From Pseudomonas maumuensis (GTDB lineage Bacteria > Pseudomonadota > Gammaproteobacteria > Pseudomonadales > Pseudomonadaceae), in assembly GCF_019139675.1 (NCBI RefSeq), contig NZ_CP077077.1:1736001-1800000 (forward strand): 64,000 nt of DNA, written 5' to 3'. The translations under genes were made by a program, and so were the position numbers. This document shows positions 8,289 through 17,741 of this stretch, one piece after another (position 1 is the stretch's first letter; the number at the start of each line of letters is the position of its first letter). The notes below the pieces were generated by a model, which was not told the DNA's origin, searched no databases, and was given only the letters and a program-made list of their open reading frames with translations.

Positions 8289-9661
8289 GCGTCAAGGTTC
8301 TGCTGGTGGAGGATGATCGGATCCTGCGCCAGGCGTTGGCCGATACCCTGGAGCTTGGCGGGTTCTGCCATCGCGCCGTCGGCAGCGCGGAAGATGCTCT
8401 GCTGGCAGTGGCCGAAGAGTCCTTCGGCCTGGTGGTCAGTGACGTGAACATGCCGGGCATGGATGGGCATCAACTGCTGGCGCAGTTGCGCCGCCATCAT
8501 CCGCACCTTCCGGTGTTGCTGATGACGGCTCACGCGGCTGTGGAGCGGGCCGTCGAGGCCATGCGCCAAGGCGCCGCCGATTACCTGGTGAAGCCTTTCG
8601 AGCCCAAGGCCCTGATCAGCCTGGTGGCGCGCCATGCCACCGGGGGTGGGGTGTCGACCGATGAAGAGGGGCCGGTGGCTTGCGAGCCGGCCAGTCGTCA
8701 ATTGCTGGAGCTGGCGGCCAGGGTCGCGCAAAGCGACTCGACGGTGCTGATCTCCGGCGAATCCGGGACGGGCAAGGAAGTATTGGCGCGCTACATCCAT
8801 CAGCAGTCGCGGCGGGCCGATCAGCCGTTCGTGGCGATCAACTGCGCGGCGATCCCGGACAACATGCTCGAGGCGACCCTGTTCGGCCATGAGAAGGGCG
8901 CCTTCACCGGGGCGATTGCCGCGCAGGCTGGCAAGTTCGAGCAAGCCGATGGTGGCACCTTGCTGCTCGACGAGATTTCCGAGATGCCGCTGGGGTTGCA
9001 GGCCAAGCTGTTGCGTGTGCTGCAGGAGCGCGAGGTCGAGCGCGTCGGTGGGCGCAAGCCCATCGCCCTGGATATCCGCATTCTCGCCACGACCAACCGT
9101 GACCTGGTGGGTGAGGTGGCGGCCGGGCGCTTCCGTGAAGACCTGTACTACCGCCTTTCGGTGTTCCCCATGGCCTGGCGGGCCCTGCGCGAGCGTCCCG
9201 CCGATATCTTGCCGTTGGCTGAGCGCCTGTTGGCGCGCCACGTGGCGAAGATGCGCCATGCCCAGGTGAGGTTGTCCGCCGACGCGCAGGCTTGCCTGCG
9301 GGCATACGCCTGGCCGGGCAACGTGCGGGAGCTGGACAACGCCATGCAGCGGGCGTTGATTCTGCAGCAGGGTGGGGTGATCGAGGCGGCGGATTTCTGT
9401 CTGGCCGGCGCCATTCCGTTGTCGGTGCCGAAGGTGGCCAGTATTGAGCCATTATCTGCCGAGTCGGACGCCGAAGTCGGCGGTCTGGGTGATGACATGC
9501 GGCGCCACGAGTTCCAGATGATCATCGACACCTTGCGCGCCGAGCGCGGGCGTCGCAAGGAGGCCGCCGAGCGTCTGGGTATCAGCCCGCGCACCTTGCG
9601 CTACAAGCTGGCGCAGATGCGTGACGCAGGGTTGGACGTCGAGGCCAGCCTGTTTGGTTGA
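8285..9661 (+). CDS. fleR: Flagellar response regulator FleR
   Basis: NtrC-family activator of sigma-54 promoters, partner of FleS. 458 residues: receiver domain with phospho-acceptor D53 (VVSDVNMPGMDG) and K103 region (YLVKPF), AAA+ domain with Walker A GESGTGKE (about 158-165) and GAFTGA (205-210), and a C-terminal Fis-type helix-turn-helix (EAAERLGISPRTLRYKLAQM). Its targets in Pseudomonas include the flg hook operons. Overlaps fleS by four bases. Confidence 0.97.
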   Translation: MSVKVLLVEDDRILRQALADTLELGGFCHRAVGSAEDALLAVAEESFGLVVSDVNMPGMDGHQLLAQLRRHHPHLPVLLMTAHAAVERAVEAMRQGAADYLVKPFEPKALISLVARHATGGGVSTDEEGPVACEPASRQLLELAARVAQSDSTVLISGESGTGKEVLARYIHQQSRRADQPFVAINCAAIPDNMLEATLFGHEKGAFTGAIAAQAGKFEQADGGTLLLDEISEMPLGLQAKLLRVLQEREVERVGGRKPIALDIRILATTNRDLVGEVAAGRFREDLYYRLSVFPMAWRALRERPADILPLAERLLARHVAKMRHAQVRLSADAQACLRAYAWPGNVRELDNAMQRALILQQGGVIEAADFCLAGAIPLSVPKVASIEPLSAESDAEVGGLGDDMRRHEFQMIIDTLRAERGRRKEAAERLGISPRTLRYKLAQMRDAGLDVEASLFG

Positions 9662-9691
9662 TGTGTCGTTTTGAACGTTTTTCGGGTTGGC

Positions 9692-9707
9692 TGGCACTCC
9701 TCTTGCT
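9692..9707 (+). promoter_or_regulatory. Sigma-54 promoter of the fliE operon
   Basis: TGGCACTCCTCTTGCT: GG at 9693-9694 and GC at 9705-9706 with N10 spacing, an excellent match to TGGCAC-N5-TTGC. It lies 61 bases before the fliE start and would drive fliEFGHIJ and probably hsbA-hsbR-hptB. Confidence 0.9.
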
Positions 9708-9767
9708 AGCACCAACCCATTCGCTGCATGAGTGTCAAAAAAATGCGGCCGCCGGAGAGAGAAGTCC

Positions 9768-10100
9768 ATGACCCAAGGTGTTGAATTCAATCGTCTGATG
9801 TTGGATATGCGTGCCATGCAGGCCGATGCCATGTCCCTGCCCAAGGCTGTCGCCGCGCCTGAGCTGGCGCCGGGCCAGAGCAGTTTCGCCGACATGCTCG
9901 GGCAGGCCATTGGCAAGGTGCATGAGACGCAACAGGCATCCAGCCAGCTGGCCAACGCCTTCGAGATCGGCAAGAGCGGTGTCGACCTGACTGACGTGAT
10001 GATTGCCTCGCAAAAGGCTTCGGTGTCGTTCCAGGCCATGACCCAGGTACGCAACAAACTGGTACAGGCGTACCAGGACATCATGCAGATGCCGGTATAA
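9768..10100 (+). CDS. fliE: Flagellar hook-basal body protein FliE
   Basis: Joins the MS ring (FliF) to the proximal rod and is the first export substrate. 110 residues from the ATG at 9768, which follows GGAGAGAG; an in-frame start at 9732 would add an unlikely basic stretch and cut into the promoter-proximal leader. The C-terminal signature [27 protein letters not shown] is characteristic. First gene of the operon, 15 bases ahead of fliF. Confidence 0.95.
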   Translation: MTQGVEFNRLMLDMRAMQADAMSLPKAVAAPELAPGQSSFADMLGQAIGKVHETQQASSQLANAFEIGKSGVDLTDVMIASQKASVSFQAMTQVRNKLVQAYQDIMQMPV

Positions 10101-10115
10101 GGGCGAGAGTGAGTC

Positions 10116-11894
10116 ATGGCCGAAGCAGTCGTCGATAACGCCCCCGCCAAGAGTGGCCCGCCAGCGGCCAAGCCGCCGCTGTTCGGCATGGCGTTTCTGG
10201 AAAACATCTCGCAGATGCCCATGCTGCGTCAGGTCGGTCTGCTGGTCGGTCTGGCCGCCAGCGTGGCCATCGGCTTTGCCGTGGTGCTCTGGTCGCAGCA
10301 GCCGGACTATCGGCCGCTGTACGGCAGCCTGGCGGGCATGGACACCAAACAGGTGGTGGACGCGCTGGCCACGGCCGACATTCCTTACAAGGTGGAGCCG
10401 AACTCCGGCGCGTTGCTGGTCAAGGCCGACGACCTTTCCCGTGCGCGTCTCAAGCTGGCTGCCGCTGGCGTGGCGCCAAGCGATGGCAATGTCGGCTTCG
10501 AACTGCTCGACAAGGACCAGGGGCTGGGTACCAGCCAGTTCATGGAAGCCACCCGCTACCGTCGCGGCCTCGAGGGTGAACTGGCGCGCACCGTGTCGAG
10601 CCTGAACAACGTCAAGGCCGCCCGGGTACACCTGGCGATCCCGAAGAGTTCCGTGTTCGTTCGCGACGAGCGCAAGCCAAGTGCCTCGGTACTGGTTGAG
10701 TTGTACCCAGGGCGTGCCTTGGAGGCTGGCCAGGTCATGGCCATCGTCAACCTCGTGGCCACCAGTGTTCCGGAGCTGGACAAGTCCCAGGTGACCGTGG
10801 TCGACCAGAAGGGCAACCTGCTCTCTGACCAGTTGCAGGACACTGCCCTGACCATGGCCGGCAAGCAGTTCGACTACAGCCGTCGCATGGAAGGCATGCT
10901 CACCCAGCGTGTACACAATATCCTGCAGCCGGTGCTGGGCAACGACCGCTACAAGGCGGAGGTTTCGACCGATGTCGATTTCAGCGCCGTCGAATCCACC
11001 TCTGAGCAGTTCAATCCTGATCAGCCGGCGCTGCGTAGCGAACAGTCGGTCAACGAGCAGCGTGCCAGCAGCCAGGGGCCGCAAGGTGTACCGGGTGCGC
11101 TGAGCAACCAGCCACCCTCTGGTGCTGCCGCGCCCGAGAACGCTACCGCCGCCGCGACGCCGGCCGGGGCGATTCAGCCCGGCCAACCGCTGGTGGATGC
11201 CAACGGTCAGCAGATCATGGACCCGGCCACTGGTCAGCCGATGCTCGCGCCGTACCCGAGCGACAAGCGCCAGCAGAGTACCAAGAACTTCGAACTGGAC
11301 CGCTCCATCAGCCATACCCGCCAGCAGCAAGGTCGCCTGACCCGCCTGTCGGTGGCTGTGGTGGTGGATGACCAGGTCAAGTTGGACGCTGCCACCGGCG
11401 AGGCGACCCGCACTCCGTGGGGCGCCGAGGATCTGGCGCGCTTCACCCGCCTGGTACAGGACGCGGTGGGCTTCGATGCCAGCCGTGGCGACAGCGTCAC
11501 CGTGATCAACGTGCCGTTCGCCGCCGACCGTGGCGACGAGCTGGTCGACATTCCGTTCTACTCGCAGCCGTGGTTCTGGGACATCGTCAAGCAGGTGCTG
11601 GGCGTGCTGTTCATCCTGGTGCTGGTGTTCGGCGTGCTGCGTCCGGTGCTCAACAACATCACAGGTGGCGGCAAGCAGGCGGCCACGGACAGCGACATGG
11701 AGCTGGGCGGCATGATCGGTCTGGATGGCGAACTGGCCAACGACCGCGTCAGTCTGGGTGGCCCGACAAGCATTCTGTTGCCGAGCCCGAGCGAGGGTTA
11801 CGAGGCACAGCTCAACGCAATCAAGGGCCTGGTGGCCGAAGACCCGGGCCGCGTGGCCCAGGTCGTGAAAGAGTGGATCAACGCCGATGAGTGA
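10116..11894 (+). CDS. fliF: Flagellar MS-ring protein FliF
   Basis: Inner-membrane ring protein on which the flagellar motor is built. 592 residues with two membrane segments: near residue 45 (QVGLLVGLAASVAIGFAVVLW) and near residue 490 (VLGVLFILVLVFGVL). Between them are the YscJ/FliF ring-building domains (SRARLKLAAAGV, RVHLAIPKSSVF). The acidic C-terminal tail (VVKEWINADE) is the FliG-binding end. The last eight bases overlap the start of fliG. Confidence 0.98.
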   Translation: MAEAVVDNAPAKSGPPAAKPPLFGMAFLENISQMPMLRQVGLLVGLAASVAIGFAVVLWSQQPDYRPLYGSLAGMDTKQVVDALATADIPYKVEPNSGALLVKADDLSRARLKLAAAGVAPSDGNVGFELLDKDQGLGTSQFMEATRYRRGLEGELARTVSSLNNVKAARVHLAIPKSSVFVRDERKPSASVLVELYPGRALEAGQVMAIVNLVATSVPELDKSQVTVVDQKGNLLSDQLQDTALTMAGKQFDYSRRMEGMLTQRVHNILQPVLGNDRYKAEVSTDVDFSAVESTSEQFNPDQPALRSEQSVNEQRASSQGPQGVPGALSNQPPSGAAAPENATAAATPAGAIQPGQPLVDANGQQIMDPATGQPMLAPYPSDKRQQSTKNFELDRSISHTRQQQGRLTRLSVAVVVDDQVKLDAATGEATRTPWGAEDLARFTRLVQDAVGFDASRGDSVTVINVPFAADRGDELVDIPFYSQPWFWDIVKQVLGVLFILVLVFGVLRPVLNNITGGGKQAATDSDMELGGMIGLDGELANDRVSLGGPTSILLPSPSEGYEAQLNAIKGLVAEDPGRVAQVVKEWINADE

Positions 11895-12906
11895 CAATCG
11901 AGCCATTACCGCCAAGCTGAGCCGCGTCGACAAGGCGGCGATTCTCCTGCTCTCGCTCGGCGAGACCGATGCCGCGCAAGTCCTGCGCCACATGGGGCCC
12001 AAGGAAGTGCAGCGGGTCGGTGTGGCCATGGCGCAGATGGGCAACGTCCATCGCGAGCAGGTCGAGCAGGTGATGAGCGAGTTCGTCGAGATCGTCGGCG
12101 ATCAGACCAGCCTGGGTGTCGGCTCCGACGGCTACATCCGCAAGATGCTCAACCAGGCTCTCGGCGAAGACAAGGCCAACGGCCTGATCGACCGCATCCT
12201 GCTCGGTGGCAACACCAGCGGTCTGGACAGCCTCAAGTGGATGGAGCCGCGTGCCGTGGCCGATGTCATCCGCTACGAGCACCCGCAGATCCAGGCCATC
12301 GTGGTTGCCTACCTCGACCCCGACCAGGCCGGCGAGGTGCTGAGCAACTTCGACCACAAGGTGCGCTTGGACATCGTCCTGCGCGTGTCGTCGCTCAACA
12401 CCGTGCAGCCGGCGGCGCTCAAGGAGCTCAACCAGATCCTCGAGAAGCAGTTCTCCGGCAACTCCAATGCCGCGCGCACCACCCTGGGTGGCATCAAGCG
12501 CGCCGCCGATATCATGAACTTCCTCGACAGTTCGGTGGAAGGCGCACTGATGGACTCGATCCGCGAGATCGACAGCGACCTGTCGGAGCAGATCGAAGAC
12601 TTGATGTTCGTCTTCAACAACCTGGCCGATGTCGACGATCGCGGTATCCAGGCGCTGTTGCGCGAAGTGTCGTCCGACGTGCTGGTGGTGTCGCTCAAGG
12701 GCGCCGACGAGCGGGTCAAGGACAAGATCTTCAAGAACATGTCCAAGCGTGCGTCCGAGCTGCTGCGCGACGACCTTGAGGCCAAGGGGCCGGTACGGGT
12801 CAGCGACGTGGAAACGGCGCAGAAGGAAATCCTCACCATCGCCCGCCGCATGGCCGAGGCCGGCGAGATCGTGCTTGGCGGCAAGGGCGCCGAGGAAATG
12901 ATTTAA
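11887..12906 (+). CDS. fliG: Flagellar motor switch protein FliG
   Basis: C-ring protein that contacts the stator and the MS ring. 339 residues, usual length. The N-terminal part (KLSRVDKAAILLLSLGE), the middle domain with EHPQ (residues about 125-128, YEHPQIQAIV) and the C-terminal torque helix (LMFVFNNLADVDDRGIQALLREV, with alternating charged residues) are all present. It is translationally coupled to fliF. It is followed, unusually, by a REP pair before fliH. Confidence 0.98.
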   Translation: MSDNRAITAKLSRVDKAAILLLSLGETDAAQVLRHMGPKEVQRVGVAMAQMGNVHREQVEQVMSEFVEIVGDQTSLGVGSDGYIRKMLNQALGEDKANGLIDRILLGGNTSGLDSLKWMEPRAVADVIRYEHPQIQAIVVAYLDPDQAGEVLSNFDHKVRLDIVLRVSSLNTVQPAALKELNQILEKQFSGNSNAARTTLGGIKRAADIMNFLDSSVEGALMDSIREIDSDLSEQIEDLMFVFNNLADVDDRGIQALLREVSSDVLVVSLKGADERVKDKIFKNMSKRASELLRDDLEAKGPVRVSDVETAQKEILTIARRMAEAGEIVLGGKGAEEMI

Positions 12907-12907
12907 G

Positions 12908-12982
12908 CCGCCCCTGCGTGGGGGCGGATTTGTCCCGCGATGGCCTCTGTCTCGTCGCGGGGCAAGCCCGCTCCCACAGGGA
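12908..12982. repeat. Inverted REP pair inside the fli operon
   Basis: Two REP-type sequences facing each other: GTGGGGGCGGATTTGTCCCGCGATGG at about 12919-12944 and its inverse GTCGCGGGGCAAGCCCGCTCCCACAGGG at 12954-12981. Folded as RNA they would make a strong hairpin between fliG and fliH, the only gap of any size (105 bases) in this operon. Confidence 0.8.
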
Positions 12983-13011
12983 CTTGTTAAGGTTTTCGAG
13001 AAGCTCACTGC

Positions 13012-13785
13012 ATGTCCACCACCGAACACCCCAGCGACCTGATCCGTGCCCGCGACCTCGAGGGCGTGGATGTGTGGGCGCTGCCCAGCTTCGATCCAGA
13101 GCCTGAGCCGGAACCCGAGCCCGAGCCGGAAGTCATCGAGGAAGAAGTCGAGGAAGTGCCGCTGGAGGAAGTTCAGCCACTGACCCTCGAGGAGCTCGAG
13201 GCCATCCGCCAGGAGGCGTACAACGAAGGCTTCGCCACCGGCGAGCGCGAAGGGTTCCACAGCACCCAGCTGAAGGTTCGCCAGGAGGCCGAAGTGGCGC
13301 TCGCGGCCAAACTGACCAGCCTCGAACAGATCATGGGGCATCTGCTCGAGCCGATCGCCGAGCAGGACACGCAGATCGAAAAGGCCTTGGTGCAACTGGT
13401 CGCCAACATGACCCGTCAGGTCATTGGTCGCGAATTGCGCAGCGATTCGAGCCAGATCACCCATGTGCTGCGCGAAGCGCTGAAGCTGCTGCCGATGGGC
13501 GCCGACAACATTCGTATCCACCTCAACCCGCAGGACTTCGAGCTGGCCAAGGCCTTGCGCGAGCGCCACGAGGAGAGCTGGAAGCTGCTCGAGGACGAGT
13601 CGCTGTTGCCGGGCGGTTGCCGGATCGAGACTGCCCACAGCCGAATCGACGCGACCATGGAAACCCGTATCGAAAAGGCCGTGGCGCAACTGTTCGACCA
13701 GTCCCACGACCAGGCCCTGCATCCGGCGGCGCCGGATATTTCCGTCGAACTCGATGTGCCGGCGGGTGCAACCGATGCGCCTTGA
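13012..13785 (+). CDS. fliH: Flagellar export ATPase regulator FliH
   Basis: Stator-like regulator of the export ATPase FliI that also links it to the C-ring. 257 residues. After a short N-terminal part there is a Pro-Glu alternation (about residues 27-42) and an acidic stretch, then the helical FliH domain with Q/E-rich GxxxG-like segments ([11 protein letters not shown]) and the conserved C-terminal part ([13 protein letters not shown] ... [12 protein letters not shown]). The start has only a weak ribosome-binding site, so it may depend on upstream translation or leader structure. Overlaps fliI by 11 bases. Confidence 0.95.
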   Translation: MSTTEHPSDLIRARDLEGVDVWALPSFDPEPEPEPEPEPEVIEEEVEEVPLEEVQPLTLEELEAIRQEAYNEGFATGEREGFHSTQLKVRQEAEVALAAKLTSLEQIMGHLLEPIAEQDTQIEKALVQLVANMTRQVIGRELRSDSSQITHVLREALKLLPMGADNIRIHLNPQDFELAKALRERHEESWKLLEDESLLPGGCRIETAHSRIDATMETRIEKAVAQLFDQSHDQALHPAAPDISVELDVPAGATDAP

Positions 13786-15130
13786 TCGCACCAGTTTCGG
13801 CAAGCGCCTGGAGGGCTACGCCGATGCGGTGAAGCTGCCCGACCAGCCGATCGTCGAAGGACGCTTGCTGCGCATGGTCGGCCTCACCCTCGAGGCCGAG
13901 GGGCTGCGCGCGGCGGTGGGCAGCCGTTGTCTGGTGATCAACGACGACAGCTACCATCCGGTGCAGGTCGAGGCCGAAGTCATGGGCTTCGCCGGCAGCA
14001 AGGTGTTCCTGATGCCGGTCGGCAGCATCGTCGGCCTGGCGCCCGGTGCCCGCGTGGTACCGCTGGACGACAGCGGTCGGCTGCCCATGGGCATGAGCAT
14101 GCTTGGCCGGGTGCTCGATGGCGCCGGTCGTGCGCTGGACGGCAAGGGTGGCATGAAGGCCGAGGATTGGGTGCCGATGGACGGCCCGATCATCAACCCG
14201 CTCAACCGTGACCCGATCAGCCAGCCGCTGGACGTCGGTATCCGCAGCATCAATGGCCTGCTTACCGTTGGCCGCGGCCAGCGCCTGGGTCTGTTCGCCG
14301 GTACCGGTGTTGGTAAGTCGGTGCTGCTGGGCATGATGACGCGCTTTACCGAGGCCGAGATCATCGTGGTCGGGCTGATCGGCGAGCGGGGCCGTGAGGT
14401 GAAGGAATTCATCGAGCACATCCTCGGCGAGGAGGGGCTAAAGCGCTCGGTGGTGGTGGCTTCGCCTGCGGACGACGCGCCGCTGATGCGCTTGCGTGCC
14501 GCTATGTATTGCACGCGCATCGCCGAGTACTTCCGCGACAAGGGCAAGAACGTCCTGCTGTTGATGGATTCGCTGACCCGTTTCGCCCAGGCCCAGCGCG
14601 AAATCGCCCTGGCCATCGGCGAGCCGCCGGCCACCCGCGGTTACCCGCCTTCAGTGTTCGCCAAGCTGCCCAAGCTGGTGGAGCGCGCCGGCAACGGCGA
14701 ACCGGGTGGCGGCTCGATCACGGCGTTCTACACGGTGCTGTCCGAAGGTGACGACCAGCAGGACCCGATCGCCGACTCGGCGCGGGGCGTGCTCGATGGC
14801 CACTTCGTGCTGTCGCGGCGTCTGGCCGAGGAAGGGCACTACCCGGCCATCGATATCGAGGCCTCGATCAGCCGAGTCATGCCGCAGGTGGTCGACCCCG
14901 ACCATTTGCGCCAGGCGCAGAAGTTCAAGCAGTTGTGGTCGCGCCTGTCGCAAAGCCGCGACCTGATCAGCGTCGGCGCGTATGTGGCCGGTGGCGATCC
15001 GGAAACCGACCTGGCGATTGCCCTGCAGCCCAAGTTGGTGGACTTCCTGCGTCAGCGCCTGGACGAGAACGTCGGTATGGCGCAGAGCCGCGAAGAGCTG
15101 GCGGCGGTGTTCGCGCCGCCAGCGGGCTGA
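13775..15130 (+). CDS. fliI: Flagellum-specific ATP synthase FliI
   Basis: Export ATPase related to the F1 beta subunit. The frame is open from 13754, but the start is placed at the ATG giving [15 protein letters not shown], which matches the conserved pseudomonad N-terminus and gives 451 residues. Walker [12 protein letters not shown] lies near residues 170-180, Walker [17 protein letters not shown] near 265, and the catalytic [10 protein letters not shown] segment near 205. Overlaps the end of fliH. Confidence 0.97.
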   Translation: MRLDRTSFGKRLEGYADAVKLPDQPIVEGRLLRMVGLTLEAEGLRAAVGSRCLVINDDSYHPVQVEAEVMGFAGSKVFLMPVGSIVGLAPGARVVPLDDSGRLPMGMSMLGRVLDGAGRALDGKGGMKAEDWVPMDGPIINPLNRDPISQPLDVGIRSINGLLTVGRGQRLGLFAGTGVGKSVLLGMMTRFTEAEIIVVGLIGERGREVKEFIEHILGEEGLKRSVVVASPADDAPLMRLRAAMYCTRIAEYFRDKGKNVLLLMDSLTRFAQAQREIALAIGEPPATRGYPPSVFAKLPKLVERAGNGEPGGGSITAFYTVLSEGDDQQDPIADSARGVLDGHFVLSRRLAEEGHYPAIDIEASISRVMPQVVDPDHLRQAQKFKQLWSRLSQSRDLISVGAYVAGGDPETDLAIALQPKLVDFLRQRLDENVGMAQSREELAAVFAPPAG

Positions 15131-15136
15131 TAGGCC

Positions 15137-15589
15137 ATGGCCCAGCCCAGCCGAGCCGCGCGCCTGGTGCCGGTGGTGGAAATGGCCGAGGAGGCCGAGC
15201 GCAAGGCCGCCCAGCGCCTGGGGCATTTCCAGAAGCTGCTCAGCGATGCCCAGGCCAAGCAGGCTGAACTCGAGAGTTTCCGCGAGGCCTATCAGCAGCA
15301 GTGGATCAATCGCGGCAGCCAGGGCGTCGACGGCAACTGGCTGGTCAACTACCAGCGCTTCCTCGGACAGTTGGAAACGGCGATGACCCAGCAGCGCCAG
15401 AGCATGGCGTGGCACCAGAACAACCTGAACAACGCCCGCAATACCTGGCAGCAGGCCTATGCCCGTGTCGAAGGGCTGCGCAAGCTGGTGCAGCGCTATC
15501 TGGACGAGGCCCGCCGCGCCGAGGACAAGCGTGAGCAGAAACTGCTCGACGAACTGTCCCAGCGCCTTCCACGTCAAGGGCACCCGTAG
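15137..15589 (+). CDS. fliJ: Flagellar export protein FliJ
   Basis: Coiled-coil stalk subunit that works with FliI and escorts chaperones to the export gate. 150 residues, strongly charged, Gln/Glu/Arg/Ala-rich helix throughout with no hydrophobic core segments, as expected for FliJ. It begins six bases after fliI. A 96-base gap follows before hsbA, without a clear terminator or promoter. Confidence 0.94.
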   Translation: MAQPSRAARLVPVVEMAEEAERKAAQRLGHFQKLLSDAQAKQAELESFREAYQQQWINRGSQGVDGNWLVNYQRFLGQLETAMTQQRQSMAWHQNNLNNARNTWQQAYARVEGLRKLVQRYLDEARRAEDKREQKLLDELSQRLPRQGHP

Positions 15590-15685
15590 AGCGGGTCGTT
15601 CACCGGTCGCGCAGCCTTGCAGCTCCCGCCAGTGCCTGCTAAACCTTCAGGAGTTGCATTCGCCATCATCGAAGGAATCGCTGGT

Positions 15686-15991
15686 ATGGCAGTCGAAGCT
15701 GATTTTTCACAGGACGGGAAAAAGCTGACGATCAAGGTCAAGGGTCGTTTCGATTTCGGCAAGCATCAGGAATTCAGGGATGCTTACGAGCGTCAGCGCC
15801 CGCGCCCGGACTCCGTGGTCGTCGACCTGAAGGAGGCCACGTATCTCGATAGCTCCGCGCTGGGCATGCTGCTGTTGCTGCGCGACCATGTCGGGGGCGA
15901 GGATTCGGATATTCGCGTCGTCCACGCCAGCCCGGACGTGCGCAAGATCCTGGCCATCTCCAACTTCGAAAAACTCTTTGATATCAGTTGA
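15686..15991 (+). CDS. hsbA: Anti-anti-sigma factor HsbA (STAS domain)
   Basis: STAS-domain protein of the HptB pathway. In P. aeruginosa HsbA binds either the anti-sigma factor FlgM or the diguanylate cyclase HsbD, according to its phosphorylation, and so chooses between swimming and biofilm. 101 residues from the ATG at 15686, which follows GAAGGAA; the frame is open to 15617 but that extension is not family-like. The phosphorylated serine sits in TYLDSSALGML (S56, S57 adjacent). The stop codon lies just before the hsbR start. Confidence 0.9.
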   Translation: MAVEADFSQDGKKLTIKVKGRFDFGKHQEFRDAYERQRPRPDSVVVDLKEATYLDSSALGMLLLLRDHVGGEDSDIRVVHASPDVRKILAISNFEKLFDIS

Positions 15992-15999
15992 GCGTCGCC

Positions 16000-17691
16000 A
16001 TGCCCGCCGACCAGGCATTGACCGTGCTGGTGGCCGAGGACGGCGCCGCGGATCGCCTGTTGCTGGCGCAGATCGTCCGGCGCCAGGGGCACGAAGTGCT
16101 CACCGCCGAAAACGGCGAACAGGCCGTGGCGTTGTTCGCCGAGCGTCGCCCGCAATTGGTCCTGCTCGATGCCTTGATGCCGGTCATGGACGGCTTTGAA
16201 GCGGCGCGACGGATCAAGGCGTTGGCCGGCGAGGCGCTGGTACCGATCATCTTCCTGACCTCCCTCAATGAAGAGGAGGGCCTGGTGCGCTGCCTGGAGG
16301 CCGGTGGCGACGACTTCATGGCCAAGCCCTACAGCGCCGTCATCCTGGCGGCGAAGATCCGTGCCATGGACCGCTTGCGCCGATTGCAGGCGACGGTGCT
16401 CGAGCAGCGTGACCAGATCACTCGCCATCACCATCACCTGCTCAACGAACAGCGGGTGGCCAAGGCGGTATTCGACAAGGTCGCTCACTCCGGTTGCCTG
16501 AATGCGCCGAACATCCGTTACCTGCAGTCGCCGTACGCGCTGTTCAATGGCGACCTGCTGCTGGCGGCGTTCACGCCTTCGGGCGACATGCATGTGCTGC
16601 TGGGTGACTTCACCGGTCACGGCCTGCCGGCGGCGGTCGGCGCGATGCCGTTGGCTGAGGTGTTCTACGGCATGACCGCCAAGGGGTATGGACTGGTCGA
16701 AACGCTGCGGGAAATGAACGCCAAGCTCAAGCGTATCCTGCCTGTGGACATGTTTTGTTGCGCGCTGTTGCTGAGCCTGAGTTTCCAGCGAGGGACGGTT
16801 GAGTTGTGGAATGGTGGCATGCCGGACGGCTACCGGTTGTCGGCACAGGGCGAGGTGCTGGAGATGCTGCCTTCACGCCATCTGCCGCTGGGTATCCTGC
16901 CTCCCGAGCGATTCGACGATACCACCGAGGTGAGGCCGCTTGCGGTGGGGGAACGATTGTTGCTGTTGTCCGATGGCGTGGTCGATACCGCTGATGCCGA
17001 GGAATGTTTGTTTGGAGTGGAGCGTCTGCGCCAGGTGCTGGCGGCCAACCGCGATCCGGCGGTGTTGTTCGACGAGGTCATGCAGGCGCTGGCAGGTTTC
17101 GGTGGTCAGTCGCGTGACGATATCAGCCTGTGCGATATCCGCATGCTGCCTTCTGAGCATTTGGTACCACAGGCGGTGGTGTACTCCGACAGTGGCCGTT
17201 CCAGCCCGCTAGACTGGTCGATGCAGTTCGAGCTGCGTGGCGAGAGCCTGGGGCGCTTCAATCCGGTGCCTTATCTGGTACAGCTATTGCAGGAGATCCA
17301 TGGGCTGAGGCCCATCAGCGGCAAGTTGCATAGCGTACTCAGCGAACTGTATTCCAATGCGTTGGAGCATGGTGTGCTGGGGTTGGATTCGACACTCAAG
17401 CGCGATGCCGAAGGCTTCGCCGAGTACTATCGCCAGCGCGCAGAACGCCTGGGGCGGCAGCTGCACGGTAGCGTCGGCATTGCCTTGCGGGTGGAACCTC
17501 AAGGTGCGGGCGGGCGTCTGACCATCGAGGTCCGCGATAGCGGAGCGGGCTTCGATGTGGCGCGCCTGTTGGCAGACACGCCGGTGGCGCAGGGGTTCAG
17601 TGGGCGCGGGATGAGCCTGGTGCGGCGGCAGGCCGGCACTGCCCAGTGGTTGGAGGGTGGTCGTCTGGCGCGAGTGGAATTTCAATGGTGA
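16000..17691 (+). CDS. hsbR: Response regulator with PP2C phosphatase and kinase domains, HsbR
   Basis: Three-domain output protein of the HptB relay. N-terminal receiver with phospho-acceptor D57 (LVLLDALMPVMDG), a SpoIIE/PP2C-type Ser phosphatase in the middle (GDLLLAAFTPSGD, LLGDFTGHGLPAA) and a C-terminal GHKL anti-sigma kinase-like ATPase domain (ELYSNALEHGVLG, GRGMSLVRR). It can therefore phosphorylate or dephosphorylate HsbA. 563 residues from ATG 16000; a TTG at 15988, overlapping the hsbA stop, is an alternative start. No strong ribosome-binding site, so coupling to hsbA is likely. Confidence 0.92.
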   Translation: MPADQALTVLVAEDGAADRLLLAQIVRRQGHEVLTAENGEQAVALFAERRPQLVLLDALMPVMDGFEAARRIKALAGEALVPIIFLTSLNEEEGLVRCLEAGGDDFMAKPYSAVILAAKIRAMDRLRRLQATVLEQRDQITRHHHHLLNEQRVAKAVFDKVAHSGCLNAPNIRYLQSPYALFNGDLLLAAFTPSGDMHVLLGDFTGHGLPAAVGAMPLAEVFYGMTAKGYGLVETLREMNAKLKRILPVDMFCCALLLSLSFQRGTVELWNGGMPDGYRLSAQGEVLEMLPSRHLPLGILPPERFDDTTEVRPLAVGERLLLLSDGVVDTADAEECLFGVERLRQVLAANRDPAVLFDEVMQALAGFGGQSRDDISLCDIRMLPSEHLVPQAVVYSDSGRSSPLDWSMQFELRGESLGRFNPVPYLVQLLQEIHGLRPISGKLHSVLSELYSNALEHGVLGLDSTLKRDAEGFAEYYRQRAERLGRQLHGSVGIALRVEPQGAGGRLTIEVRDSGAGFDVARLLADTPVAQGFSGRGMSLVRRQAGTAQWLEGGRLARVEFQW

Positions 17692-17741
17692 GCCGGTTTG
17701 CGCGATTTGGGCCTACTCAGGCTTGGTCAGGGAGTGAACAA

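Noticed and set aside
15617..15685. Upstream extension of the hsbA frame
   Set aside because: It adds 23 residues not found in HsbA-type proteins. The ATG at 15686 has the GAAGGAA site and gives the usual length.
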